Positions 17,976 to 26,363 of a DNA stretch of 64,000 bases are shown one piece after another (position 1 is the stretch's first letter; each line of letters starts with the position of its first letter). The notes below the pieces were generated by a model. It had not been told where the DNA came from and searched no databases. It was given only the letters and a program-made list of their open reading frames with translations. Where the stretch lies: contig JAFEFN010000003.1 of assembly GCA_018240525.1 (NCBI GenBank), positions 62,001 to 126,000 on the forward strand, given 5' to 3'. Made by a program: the position numbers and the translations under genes. Source of the stretch: Pseudomonadota bacterium (lineage in GTDB: Bacteria > Pseudomonadota > Gammaproteobacteria > Steroidobacterales > Steroidobacteraceae).

Positions 17976-18050
17976 CTGCCATAAGCTCGCATGACGGCGC
18001 GGCCGCCGGCAACGTCCGCGGACGGCGACAGTCATCAAGCTCGGCGGTAA

Positions 18051-18722
18051 CTAGTGCGCGCCACCGAGCAAGCCCGATCCCCCCTGATTTTCGCCGGAAG
18101 CGGCGCTGCCGGCCTGCCCCGGCCGGCACAGGCTGGCAAACGCTCCTTGGGCGGAGCCTGCAGTGTCGCGTGTCAGATGGAAGCGCAACGACTCGACGGC
18201 GCCGTCCTGCATCCGGACGATGATCGTGACGACCGAGCCTGAGCCCACGGCGGCGAACAGCCGCGTGGCATCCTCGTTCGCCAGTTCGGCATGAATGCTC
18301 CCGTCCGCCTGGCCGGTCGCGCTGAGATGGATGGGGTCTGCAGCCGGCTCGAGGACGAAACTGAGCTCCCCACCCAGCGCACGTGCGAGGCGCGTCCGGT
18401 GGCTGACGGTGAAGCTCGCCGCACTCACCGAGGTTACGATCCGCGTACCGTTGTTGACCTGCTCGACGTTCACGTCCCACTCGATGTGCGGGTCGTCCCG
18501 GGTGCGGTGATTGGCCAGGATCGCGAACCCGCAGCTCCAGGCTCCGGAGGGCAGGCGCCCGCCGCGCAGGTAGATGTCGGCCCGGTCGACATCGACGTCC
18601 TGCCCTGTCGCCACGATCGGCGCCAGGACCGCCAGCAGTCCCGGCAATGTCGTCAGCAAAGCCAGCAGACGGCGGGTAGTCCTGCCGCCGGCGCTGTTGC
18701 AGGCTGGATGCTCGCCCGGCAT
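18051..18722 (-). CDS. secreted hypothetical protein
   Basis: A 223-residue protein I do not recognise. Residues about 17-40 (RLLALLTTLPGLLAVLAPIVATGQ) are a signal peptide after a basic start. The mature part is beta-rich (IYLRGGRLPSGAWSCGFAILANHR, VNVEQVNNGTRIVTSVSAASFTV, VVTIIVRMQDGAVESLRFHL) with a Gly/Ser-rich C-terminal tail. It lies 75 bases upstream of the two beta-propeller lipoproteins on the same strand and may be expressed with them. Confidence 0.6.
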   Translation of the reverse strand: MPGEHPACNSAGGRTTRRLLALLTTLPGLLAVLAPIVATGQDVDVDRADIYLRGGRLPSGAWSCGFAILANHRTRDDPHIEWDVNVEQVNNGTRIVTSVSAASFTVSHRTRLARALGGELSFVLEPAADPIHLSATGQADGSIHAELANEDATRLFAAVGSGSVVTIIVRMQDGAVESLRFHLTRDTAGSAQGAFASLCRPGQAGSAASGENQGGSGLLGGAH

Positions 18723-18839
18723 GTCGCCATTCTACGCAGCCGCCGTGCGCGCACGCCGAAAATCAACTGCGCACAGGCACCGCGGCGCGGAAGACCAACC
18801 TTGTCGCAGGAGACGACCCCCCGGTGGAATTTCGCCGCG

Positions 18840-19886
18840 TCAGGGTGATCTCCCGGGCAGCGTCGCAGTCGCCCCCAGGCGCGGGTAGGTCGCCGCGAGC
18901 GTGCCCGCGAGCGCGAGGACGCAGCCGACGGTGACATCGTACAGGCGCATCTCGATGAGGTGGGGATCCCCGGCGACGCCACTGGCAACCACGATCTGCA
19001 CCAGCAGCAGCAGGAAAAGCGTGAAGGCGAGGTAGCCCAGAGCGGGGCTCAGCGAGAAACCGACGCGGCCGAGTGCAGCGACGAGCGTGGCGAGCACCGC
19101 GAGCGCCACGGCACCGTGGATGAAGTGCAGCAGCACCGCGCCGAGGGCGACGCCGAGGATCGTGCCGGCCGCATAGTGAATGGTGAGTTCCAGGCTCGCG
19201 ATGCCCTCGCGCCGCATCACCATGAGCACGACCAGCGTCGCCCAGAAGGCATGGCGCACCCCGAGGGTCGAGGCGGCGAAGAGCGCCACCGCGGCCGCTG
19301 CGGCGTAGCACAGGGTGAAGCGAGCCCCGGCGTCGGCACCCTGGAAGGCGCGCCGCACGCCCGCCCGCCAGTCCATGTGGTTGTCATCCGGCGGCACCCT
19401 GAACAACGCCCATGCCAGCAGTGCCGCGCCAAAGGCGCTGGCACCGCCGACCGCGACGCTTGCGAACACGTCCGGATCGGCGAAGTGCATCCCCGTGGCG
19501 GCCGCCGCGGCGACGGCGAAGTAGCGCGTGACCGCGGCGATGCCCGGGTGCGAGCCACTGGCCCACCCGGCGAGCAGCGCGCAACACAGGACGACCACTT
19601 CGCGGCTGTAGGGCGTTTCGCCCAGCAGGTGGCCGAGCGTGCCGCCTAGGACGATCATGAGCCAGCCGGCCAGCATCGTCCCCAGGCGACCACGCGCCGT
19701 GTGACCGATGTCGCTCATGGTCACGAAGAGCGCGGTGGCGCCACCTGCAACGCCAGCCCCGGCGTGACCGAGCAGCACGCACCCGATCAGCGGGATGCCG
19801 ACCGCGGTGGCCACGCGCAGCACCACGACCTTGACCCCGGTGACCGAGCCGATCCGGTACAGGTCGCGGTACCACCGTGACCTCAT
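18840..19886 (-). CDS. FUSC-family integral membrane protein
   Basis: A 348-residue inner-membrane protein with about ten hydrophobic helices arranged as two similar halves around a short cytoplasmic loop (FRVPPDDNHMDWRAGVRRAFQGAD). This is the pattern of the FUSC/aromatic-acid exporter-like family (C-half TLGVRHAFWATLVVLMVMRREG, SLELTIHYAAGTILGVALGAVL). A role in efflux of organic anions is possible but unproven. The ATG at 19886 has GAGG upstream and avoids overlap with the glutathione transferase gene. Confidence 0.75.
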   Translation of the reverse strand: MRSRWYRDLYRIGSVTGVKVVVLRVATAVGIPLIGCVLLGHAGAGVAGGATALFVTMSDIGHTARGRLGTMLAGWLMIVLGGTLGHLLGETPYSREVVVLCCALLAGWASGSHPGIAAVTRYFAVAAAAATGMHFADPDVFASVAVGGASAFGAALLAWALFRVPPDDNHMDWRAGVRRAFQGADAGARFTLCYAAAAAVALFAASTLGVRHAFWATLVVLMVMRREGIASLELTIHYAAGTILGVALGAVLLHFIHGAVALAVLATLVAALGRVGFSLSPALGYLAFTLFLLLLVQIVVASGVAGDPHLIEMRLYDVTVGCVLALAGTLAATYPRLGATATLPGRSP

Positions 19887-19917
19887 CGGCGGCCTGGACC
19901 TCGTTGCGTCGCGGGTC

Positions 19918-20625
19918 TCATGAGGTGCGGGCCGGGATTGCCAGCCCACGCGCCACGGCAGGACGCGCCACGAAGCGCGCCAGGGCGGTTGCGACGTTCG
20001 GAAAGTCGCGGTATCCGACGATCTCCGCGGCCTCGTAGAAGCCAACGAGGTTGCGCACCCAGGGGAAGATGGCCATGTCGGCGATGCTGTATTCCTCTCC
20101 CATCATCCAGCTGCGACCGCCCAGCCGTGCATCCAGCACCGCCAGCACACGGCGTGCTTCGCCGACGTACCGGTCGCGCGGACGCTTGTCCTCATATTCC
20201 TTACCGGCGAAGCGGTGGAAGAATCCGAGCTGTCCGAACATCGGGCCGACCCCGCCCACCTGGAACATCAGCCACTGCAACGTCTCGTAGCGTGCGGCCG
20301 GATCCTGCGGCAGAAAGCGGCCGGTTTTCTCGGCGAGGTAGACCAGGATGGCCCCGGATTCGAACAACGGCAGCGGGCGGCCGCCGGGTCCGTTGGGATC
20401 GATGATGGCGGGAATCTTCCCGTAGGGATTGAGCGCGCGGAACTCCGCCGAGCTCTGGTCGCTGCTGTCGAAGCTGACGAGGTGCGCCTCGTAAGGCAGC
20501 CCGGTCTCCTCGAGCATGATCGAGACTTTCACGCCATTGGGCGTCGGCAGCGAGTACAACTGCAGCCGATCCGCGAACCGCGGAGGCCACTTGTGGGTAA
20601 CCGGAAAACTGCGCAGCTCGTTCAT
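19918..20625 (-). CDS. glutathione S-transferase, YghU/YfcG-type
   Basis: A 235-residue cytosolic glutathione transferase. The N-terminal thioredoxin-like domain has LYSLPTPNGVKVSIMLEETGLPYEAHLV, the Asn-type active-site motif of the Nu/YghU class that binds two glutathiones and often has disulfide-bond reductase activity. NPYGKIPAIID and FESGAILVYLAEKTG complete the glutathione site, and the all-helical C-domain has EYSIADMAIFPWVRN. The ATG at 20625 starts the family-like N-terminus. The upstream in-frame extension is not protein-like. Confidence 0.9.
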   Translation of the reverse strand: MNELRSFPVTHKWPPRFADRLQLYSLPTPNGVKVSIMLEETGLPYEAHLVSFDSSDQSSAEFRALNPYGKIPAIIDPNGPGGRPLPLFESGAILVYLAEKTGRFLPQDPAARYETLQWLMFQVGGVGPMFGQLGFFHRFAGKEYEDKRPRDRYVGEARRVLAVLDARLGGRSWMMGEEYSIADMAIFPWVRNLVGFYEAAEIVGYRDFPNVATALARFVARPAVARGLAIPARTS

Positions 20626-20817
20626 GGGCTTCCCTGCATCGACCGACAGGGCGCCAAGGATACCCGCTGGAGCGATGCGCGGGTGTCGCGGCGCAGCGCA
20701 GCCGGATGGCAGCCGGCAGCACCGCCCGCATGAGGCGGTCCAGCCCCCGCTCTCGCGAGCCGCGGCAGATGCCCGGCACCGGCCGCGATCCGACTCAATT
20801 GCCCGTACAATGCACCC

Positions 20818-21519
20818 ATGACGCAGCACATCGGCATCGTCGGTTGCTCGGCCGAGGGCGCCGCCCTGTGCTATCGCACCGTTTGCCTGGAGGGTGCGCA
20901 GTGGCTGCGCGCACACGACCACCCGGAAGTCTCGCTGCACACCCACGCCCTGGCGCGCTACATGGACTACATCGACGCGGCCGACTGGGCGGGCGTGGGC
21001 GAGCTGATGCTGTCCTCGGCGCACAAGCTGGCCGCGGCGGGGGCGGACTTCCTGATCTGCCCCGACAACACCATCCACCAGGCGCTGCCGGCCATTCTGG
21101 ATCGCTCACCGCTTCCATGGCTGCACATCGCCGAGGTCGTGGCACGCGAGGCGCAGGCGCGTCGCTTCGGTCGGCTCGGCATCACCGGCACGCGCTACCT
21201 GGTCGACAGCCAGGTCTACCCGAACGCCCTGGATGCGGCGGGCCTCGGGTGGCTGCGCCCGCAGCCCGCGGAGCGCGCCGAGATCAATCGCATCATCTTC
21301 GAGGAACTCGTCCGTGGCATCGTGAGTCCCGCCTCCGCGGGGTACTTCCAGCAGGTCTTTGAGCGCATGCGCGCCGCGGGATGCGATGCAGTGGTGCTCG
21401 GCTGCACCGAGATCCCGCTCTTGATAAACGATGCGAACTCGCCGTTGCCCACGCTCGATTCGACGCGCCTGTTGGCGCGCGCCGCCCTGAAGCGGGCGGT
21501 GCAAGGTCCTAGCCAATAA
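20818..21519 (+). CDS. aspartate/glutamate racemase family protein
   Basis: A 233-residue cofactor-independent racemase-fold enzyme. Both catalytic Cys are present: CPDNTIHQ at about residue 80 and GCTEIPLL near 198. GIVGCSAEGAALCYR at the N-terminus and GITGTRYLVDSQVY are family motifs. It could racemise aspartate or a related amino acid, or be a broad-specificity member. It lies divergent from the glutathione transferase and converges on arginase, so a role in amino-acid catabolism is plausible. Confidence 0.85.
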   Translation: MTQHIGIVGCSAEGAALCYRTVCLEGAQWLRAHDHPEVSLHTHALARYMDYIDAADWAGVGELMLSSAHKLAAAGADFLICPDNTIHQALPAILDRSPLPWLHIAEVVAREAQARRFGRLGITGTRYLVDSQVYPNALDAAGLGWLRPQPAERAEINRIIFEELVRGIVSPASAGYFQQVFERMRAAGCDAVVLGCTEIPLLINDANSPLPTLDSTRLLARAALKRAVQGPSQ

Positions 21520-21567
21520 ACACGGCGGCTCAGCCCGCCATGAAACGCTTGCCCACCTGGTGGGCGA

Positions 21568-22551
21568 CTAGCGCGTCGCGGACCGCTCGCGCGTGCGTGC
21601 CGTGCCGGAGTGCGCCGGTGAATTCCACACCGGCCGGCGCACCAGCGTGCTCTTGCCGAACAGCGACTCGATCAGGTCGACCGCCAGTTCCGCGGTGCGG
21701 TTGTGCACGTCGAACGCCGGGTTGAGCTCCACGACGTCGAGGGAGGCAAGGCGCCGGGTGTCGGCGATCATCTCCATGCACAGCTGCGCCTCGCGGTACG
21801 TCGGACCGCCACGCACCCGCGTGCCCACGCCCGGTGCGATCTCCGGGTCCAGGAAATCCACGTCGAAGCTCACGTGCAGGTGGGTGTCCGCGTCCAGCCC
21901 CGCCAGGGCCTGCTCGACCGTCTGGCGCATGCCGAGTTCATCGACGTGGCGCATGTCGAACACATCGAGCCCCTGCTCGTGCACGAAGCGCTTTTCGCCC
22001 TCGTCCACGCTGCGCACCCCGATCTGGCGCACCCACGAGGGCTCGATGGCCGGATCGCGGTCACCGATCGTCGTCAGCTCACGCGGCCCGAAGCCGCACA
22101 GGCAGGCCACGGGCATGCCGTGAATGTTGCCGCTGGGGGATAGCAGGCTGGTGTTGAAGTCGGCGTGGGCGTCCAGCCAGAGCACGCGCAGTTTCTGGCC
22201 CTGCTCCCGGCAATGCCGCGCCACGGCGCTGATCGAGCCGATGCTCAGGCAGTGATCCCCGCCCAGCAGCACGGGCAGCCGGCCCTGACTCAGTTGGCCG
22301 TAGAAGCTGTCATGCACCAGCTGGTTCCAGCGCACCACCTCCGGCAGATGCCGGTAGCCGTCGCGCGGTGGCTCCCAGGGGTTGGGAGGCCCGTTGAGGT
22401 TGCCGAGGTCGCAGACCTCGAGATCGCAGGCGCGCAGTGCGGCGGCGATGCCGGCCACCCGCAAGGCCTCGGGACCCATGGAAGCGCCCCGATCGGCAGC
22501 GCCGACGTCGGTGGGCGCGCCAATCAGGGCAGCGGTGCGCGGCGGCCTCAC
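21568..22551 (-). CDS. rocF: arginase
   Basis: A 327-residue ureohydrolase converting arginine to ornithine and urea. The binuclear manganese site is complete: GGDHCLSIG, WLDAHADFNT with the HADFNTSLLSPSGNIHGMP loop that distinguishes arginase, and SFDVDFLDPEIAPGVGT. The start is GTG at 22551, overlapping the stop of the ornithine cyclodeaminase gene as GTGA. The operon thus encodes arginine to ornithine to proline. Confidence 0.93.
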   Translation of the reverse strand: MRPPRTAALIGAPTDVGAADRGASMGPEALRVAGIAAALRACDLEVCDLGNLNGPPNPWEPPRDGYRHLPEVVRWNQLVHDSFYGQLSQGRLPVLLGGDHCLSIGSISAVARHCREQGQKLRVLWLDAHADFNTSLLSPSGNIHGMPVACLCGFGPRELTTIGDRDPAIEPSWVRQIGVRSVDEGEKRFVHEQGLDVFDMRHVDELGMRQTVEQALAGLDADTHLHVSFDVDFLDPEIAPGVGTRVRGGPTYREAQLCMEMIADTRRLASLDVVELNPAFDVHNRTAELAVDLIESLFGKSTLVRRPVWNSPAHSGTARTRERSATR

Positions 22552-23618
22552 GCGGCGGCCTCCTGGGGACGCGACACACTCTGTGGCGAGGGCACCAGCA
22601 GGGCAAACAGGTTCTTCGGGTCATTGAGCTCGGGCACCAGGTCCACCTGGGGCTTGCTGCCGCGCTCCTCCTGGTGGATGCGCATCAGGTAGCGCAGGGC
22701 CGAGAAGTCCTCCAGCGCAAAGCCGACGGAGTCGAAGATCGTGACCTCGCGGGCATCGGCACGACCCGGGACCTGGCCGCTGAGCACGCGGGTGAGCTCG
22801 GTGACGCCGAAGTCTGTCGGCATCTGCTGGATTTCGCCTTCGATGCGCGACTGCGGTTCGAACTCGACGACGACGCGGGCATCGGCGCGCTCGAGGATGC
22901 GGCGATCGAGTTCGGTCTTGCCGGGACAATCGCCGCCGACGGCATTCAAGTGCATGCCGGGGGTGATCATCTCGGCGGTCAGGATGGTGGCATTGCGCTT
23001 GTCGGCGGTGACCGTGGTCACGATGTCCGCGCCGCGCACCGCTTCGGCCACGGACCCGCAGCGCACGACCTCCAGCGCCGGCAGGCGCAACAGCGCCAGA
23101 TTGGCGGCGAGCTTCTCGGTCGCGGCCGCATCGGTGTCATACAGGCGGACCTGGCGGATCCCCAGCATGTGGTGGAAGGCGATGATCTGGAACTCGCTCT
23201 GCGCACCGTTGCCGACCATCGCCATCACGCGGCTGTCCGCGCGCGCCATGCGCCGCGCGGCGAGCGCCGAAGTTGCCGCCGTGCGCAGCGCGGTGGTCAG
23301 CGTCAGCTCCGAGAGCAGCAGCGGGTAGCCGGTATCCACGTCCGCGAGCACGCCAAAGGCCGTCACGGTCAGCAGCCCGACCGCGGTGTTCTTCGGATGC
23401 CCGTTCACGTACTTGAAGGCGTACAGCCGGCCATCGGAAGCGGGCATCAGCTCGATCACCCCCACCGGGGAATGGCTGGCATGGCGCGCGGACTTGTCGA
23501 AGGCCTCCCAGCGCAGGAAGTCCGCTTCGATCTCGGCAGCCAGCTCCTCAATGAAGCGCGCGGCCCCCCGACGGGCGACCAGCTCCTGGATGCGCTCGAT
23601 CCCGATGAAATCGACCAT
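22548..23618 (-). CDS. ornithine cyclodeaminase
   Basis: A 356-residue ornithine cyclodeaminase/mu-crystallin family enzyme, converting L-ornithine to L-proline and ammonia with bound NAD. It shows FKYVNGHPKNTAVGLLTVTAFG, RTAATSALAARRMAR, the nucleotide site MAMVGNGAQSEFQ, and the catalytic Asp region AVGGDCPGKTELD. The ATG at 23618 has GGGGAG six bases upstream, preferred over the ATG nine codons earlier. It is first of a two-gene operon with arginase, divergent from an Lrp/AsnC regulator that probably controls it. Confidence 0.92.
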   Translation of the reverse strand: MVDFIGIERIQELVARRGAARFIEELAAEIEADFLRWEAFDKSARHASHSPVGVIELMPASDGRLYAFKYVNGHPKNTAVGLLTVTAFGVLADVDTGYPLLLSELTLTTALRTAATSALAARRMARADSRVMAMVGNGAQSEFQIIAFHHMLGIRQVRLYDTDAAATEKLAANLALLRLPALEVVRCGSVAEAVRGADIVTTVTADKRNATILTAEMITPGMHLNAVGGDCPGKTELDRRILERADARVVVEFEPQSRIEGEIQQMPTDFGVTELTRVLSGQVPGRADAREVTIFDSVGFALEDFSALRYLMRIHQEERGSKPQVDLVPELNDPKNLFALLVPSPQSVSRPQEAAA

Positions 23619-23719
23619 GAAATCTCCCCACAGGCCCAAATCCACGCTCGGCAGGAGACATCATCGGGGGACCTGGAACCAAAATATAGCCAGAATGATG
23701 CACAGATCTTGCAGGTTAA

Positions 23720-23755
23720 TGACCACAATGACATGATGAAATGACTTTTTGGTCA
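23720..23755. promoter_or_regulatory. candidate Lrp/AsnC operator
   Basis: An AT-rich island in the divergent cyclodeaminase/regulator gap contains TGACCA at 23720-23725 and its exact inverse TGGTCA at 23750-23755. With two flanking bases, 8 of 10 positions match. The position between divergent promoters and the contrast with the GC-rich surroundings suit binding by the adjacent Lrp/AsnC protein. Confidence 0.5.
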
Positions 23756-23779
23756 ATACCGGCGGAGAGGGACGAGGCA

Positions 23780-24202
23780 ATGGATGAGGTGGACCGGCAG
23801 CTGATTGCGCTGCTGCGCAACGATGCCCGCGCCTCGGTGGCCTCACTCGCCAAGACGCTGGGAGTGGCCCGCGGCACGGTGCAGAACCGCATGGCGCGGC
23901 TGGCCGCCAACGGCACCATCGTCGGCTACACGGTCAGGCTGAAGCCGGACATCGAAGAGCAGCGCATGCGCGCCTTCATGACCGTCGCCGTCGAGGGTAA
24001 CCAGGTGGATGCCGTGATCCGCGCCATGCGCGGCGAACCGGCGGTCGCGGCCCTCTACAGCACCAACGGCCGCTGGGACATCGTGGCGGAACTGCGCGCC
24101 GACAGCCTGGAGGGATTCGACCGGGTGCTCGCCCGCATCCGCCTGATCGAGGGCATCTCCCAGACCGAAACCAGCCTGCTGCTCTCGACCTTCAAGTTCT
24201 GA
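23780..24202 (+). CDS. Lrp/AsnC-family transcriptional regulator
   Basis: A 140-residue regulator: N-terminal winged helix (MDEVDRQLIALLRNDARASVASLAKTLGVARGTVQNRMARL) and C-terminal RAM ligand-binding domain (AFMTVAVEGNQVDAVIRAMRGEPAVAALYSTNGRWDIVAELRAD). It is divergent from the ornithine cyclodeaminase/arginase operon and most likely senses an amino acid of that pathway and controls it. The ATG at 23780 was chosen for the family N-terminus; an in-frame ATG at 23741 lies inside the candidate operator. Confidence 0.92.
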   Translation: MDEVDRQLIALLRNDARASVASLAKTLGVARGTVQNRMARLAANGTIVGYTVRLKPDIEEQRMRAFMTVAVEGNQVDAVIRAMRGEPAVAALYSTNGRWDIVAELRADSLEGFDRVLARIRLIEGISQTETSLLLSTFKF

Positions 24203-24211
24203 CCGACGCGC

Positions 24212-24643
24212 TCAGGCAGTCAGGACGCGCGTGTCGGTCCAGTCCAGGATGAGCACGCGGCGCGCGAAACGCCACTGGCCGGAGTCGCGGCGCCAGCGGT
24301 CCTGGTAGCGGATAGCCCAGGTCAGCATGGTCGTCTTGCCGTCGGCCACCGTCAGGTGGTCGGCCATCGAATAAGTCTCCCCGTGCGCAGCGTCCCCTTC
24401 GATGGTCGCGACGAGGTTGTGCACGCGATGCTGGGTCGCAGCGTACAGCTGCGCCATGATGTCCAGCGCGCCGATGATCTGGCTGCGGCCCCTGAGCGCG
24501 ATGCCGGGCGCCTCGATCACGCAGTCCTCGGTCATGATGGACGTCCAGAGCGCCTTGTCGCGCCGGTCGGCGCCCTGGGCATAAAGCTCGGCCGTGCGGC
24601 GCAGCGCCGCCTCATTCAGTAACCGCTCGATTGCATCGCTCAT
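24212..24643 (-). CDS. NTF2-like (SnoaL-type) protein
   Basis: A 143-residue cone-fold protein: N-terminal helices LLNEAALRRTAELYAQGADRRDKALWTSIMTEDCVIEAPGIALRGRSQIIGAL, then the sheet HRVHNLVATIEGDAAHGETYSMADHLTV, and FARRVLILDWTDTRVL. This is the layout of SnoaL-like small isomerases/dehydratases found in polycyclic-compound clusters. It is last of a five-gene minus-strand operon. The reaction is unknown. Confidence 0.78.
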   Translation of the reverse strand: MSDAIERLLNEAALRRTAELYAQGADRRDKALWTSIMTEDCVIEAPGIALRGRSQIIGALDIMAQLYAATQHRVHNLVATIEGDAAHGETYSMADHLTVADGKTTMLTWAIRYQDRWRRDSGQWRFARRVLILDWTDTRVLTA

Positions 24644-24685
24644 GGGTCGCTCGTCTTGGGTTGGTGTGATTCGGAAGTGTGCGCC

Positions 24686-25696
24686 TCAGGTGCGCTGCCA
24701 GTGCACCTGTCCGCCCTGGGCCAGCCGCGCGAGCCCGTTGCGCACGTGCAGGTAGCGTACGTGCGCCAGTGTCTCGCCGTAGGCCAGAAGGCTGTTCCAG
24801 CCCTCGAGGTTGCGGGCGCCGAACAGCTCGCCGACCAGCGCGCCGGTGGTGCGCGGTTCGCGGCAGAACTCCAGCAGCTGGGCGAGCCGCCGCTCGTGGC
24901 CCGCGCGCAGCTGCCGGGCGCGCCAGGGCGCGCCGCGAAAAGGCTGGCCATGCGCCGGCAGGATGATGGTCTGCGCGGACAGCGCACCCAGCCGATCGAG
25001 GGAGGCGAGGAAGTCGGCGAGCGGGTCGGCCGATCCGGCACCGGGGTAGAGACTGATGTTGCTGGAGATCGTCGGCAGCAACTGGTCACCGCTGATCGTG
25101 AGCTGCGCCTCCTGCCAGTGCAGGCACACGTGGCCCTCCGCGTGCCCGAAGTGCACCGACGCGCGCCACGGGTCGCGCAGCTCGGCGACCCGCTCGCCAT
25201 CGGTGATCGGCGGCGCCGCGGCAGGTACGCCGCTGGTGAGCTTTTCGAACACGCCGGCGGCGCGCGCGCGCAGCAGCAGATCTTCGAAATCGACACCCCA
25301 GGTTTCGCGATATTCGCGCAGCGCGTTCGCGCCGGCGCTGCCCAGCGAACCTTGCGCCGCCGCCCGGGCCGGCGCACTCATGCGCACCGGGACCGAAAAG
25401 CGGCTGGCGAGTGCTGCCGCCATGCCGAAGTGATCCGGATGGTGGTGGGTGACCAGGATCGCCTCGAGGCCATCGGCCAGCGATTCGCTCTCGGTCAGCG
25501 AGTCCCACGCGGCGTGGGTCTCCGGCTGGTTCATGCCCGTATCGATCAGCACCCGACCGCTGCGCCCGGGCGCAAGCCAGACATTGATGTGCCCGAGCGG
25601 ACCGGGGACGGGCAGGCGGACCCAGCGCAGGTCCCCGGCCGCATCCACCGCGGTACCGACTGCCGGTGGCTGCCAGTCCAGCGGCTCCAGGCTCAA
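24686..25696 (-). CDS. metallo-beta-lactamase-fold hydrolase
   Basis: A 336-residue MBL-fold protein. The metal motif THHHPDHFG (HxHxDH-type) is at about residues 84-92, with LIDTGMNQPE before it, GHAEGHVCLHW as the next ligand region, and LPAHGQPF near the C-terminus, followed by a winged-helix-like tail (RAGHERRLAQLLEFCREPRTTGALVGELFG). This LACTB2-like layout suits thioester or phosphodiester hydrolysis; an acyl-CoA thioesterase role fits the operon. It starts with TTG at 25696, overlapping the TetR stop as TTGA. Confidence 0.85.
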   Translation of the reverse strand: MSLEPLDWQPPAVGTAVDAAGDLRWVRLPVPGPLGHINVWLAPGRSGRVLIDTGMNQPETHAAWDSLTESESLADGLEAILVTHHHPDHFGMAAALASRFSVPVRMSAPARAAAQGSLGSAGANALREYRETWGVDFEDLLLRARAAGVFEKLTSGVPAAAPPITDGERVAELRDPWRASVHFGHAEGHVCLHWQEAQLTISGDQLLPTISSNISLYPGAGSADPLADFLASLDRLGALSAQTIILPAHGQPFRGAPWRARQLRAGHERRLAQLLEFCREPRTTGALVGELFGARNLEGWNSLLAYGETLAHVRYLHVRNGLARLAQGGQVHWQRT

Positions 25697-26361
25697 CGCG
25701 CGCCGCCCCGCCGAGCGGCGCGCGGGACGCCGCAGATGAGCTCACCGAGCGTGGCGGCCGCCAGATCCAGCCGGCGTCGCAGCGGGTAGCGGGCGCCGAC
25801 GCGCCATGCGTGCAGGATGCCGGCATAGGTGCCACCGACGATCTCGGCCAGCACCTCGGTGGGCACGTCCGCGCGCACGTTGCCGTCGCGACGTCCCTGC
25901 TCCAGCAGCCGGGTGAAGGCCTGGTGCGTCTGCTCGGTGCGCACCGCCGAATCGGGCGCGGCCCCGAAGGTGGTCTCGGAGGCACCGATGAGCACGCGCG
26001 AGAGCTCCGGGGTTTCCTCGACCTTCGCGGCGGTCCACGTGAACAGCGCCGCAATGCGTTCCGCCGCAGTCCCCGGCTGGTCGAGCTGCCGGTCGATGAG
26101 GTGCACGAAGCGGGCTTCCATCTCGTGCACCAGGGCCGCGAGCAGCAGGTTCTTCGACGGAAAGTAGTTGAAGGCGGTGGCGCGCGAGACCCCGGCCAGC
26201 CGGGCGATGTCGTCCATGGTGGTCTCGGCGACGCCGCGCCGCGCGAACAGGCGGCGCGCCACCGACAGCAGTCCTGCGCGCACCCGTGCCTTCCCGTCCT
26301 CGCGGCGCGAGCCCACCGCGCGCGGCGGCGCGCCCACGGAGGACTGTGGCTGGGTGCTCAT
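25693..26361 (-). CDS. TetR-family transcriptional regulator
   Basis: A 222-residue regulator. The N-terminal helix-turn-helix reads ARRLFARRGVAETTMDDIARLAGVSRATAFNYFPSKNLLLAALVHEM (about residues 35-80), followed by a ligand-binding helical domain. It is encoded inside the operon, two bases after the acyl-CoA dehydrogenase stop and overlapping the MBL gene start, so it probably autoregulates. The AT-rich palindrome over the operon promoter (28742-28758) is the likely operator, and an acyl-CoA the likely effector. Start is ATG at 26361. Confidence 0.9.
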   Translation of the reverse strand: MSTQPQSSVGAPPRAVGSRREDGKARVRAGLLSVARRLFARRGVAETTMDDIARLAGVSRATAFNYFPSKNLLLAALVHEMEARFVHLIDRQLDQPGTAAERIAALFTWTAAKVEETPELSRVLIGASETTFGAAPDSAVRTEQTHQAFTRLLEQGRRDGNVRADVPTEVLAEIVGGTYAGILHAWRVGARYPLRRRLDLAAATLGELICGVPRAARRGGAR

Positions 26362-26363
26362 CC

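Noticed and set aside
22437..23744. Long plus-strand frame opposite arginase and ornithine cyclodeaminase
   Set aside because: Both minus-strand enzymes have complete active sites; the plus frame has no recognisable domain.
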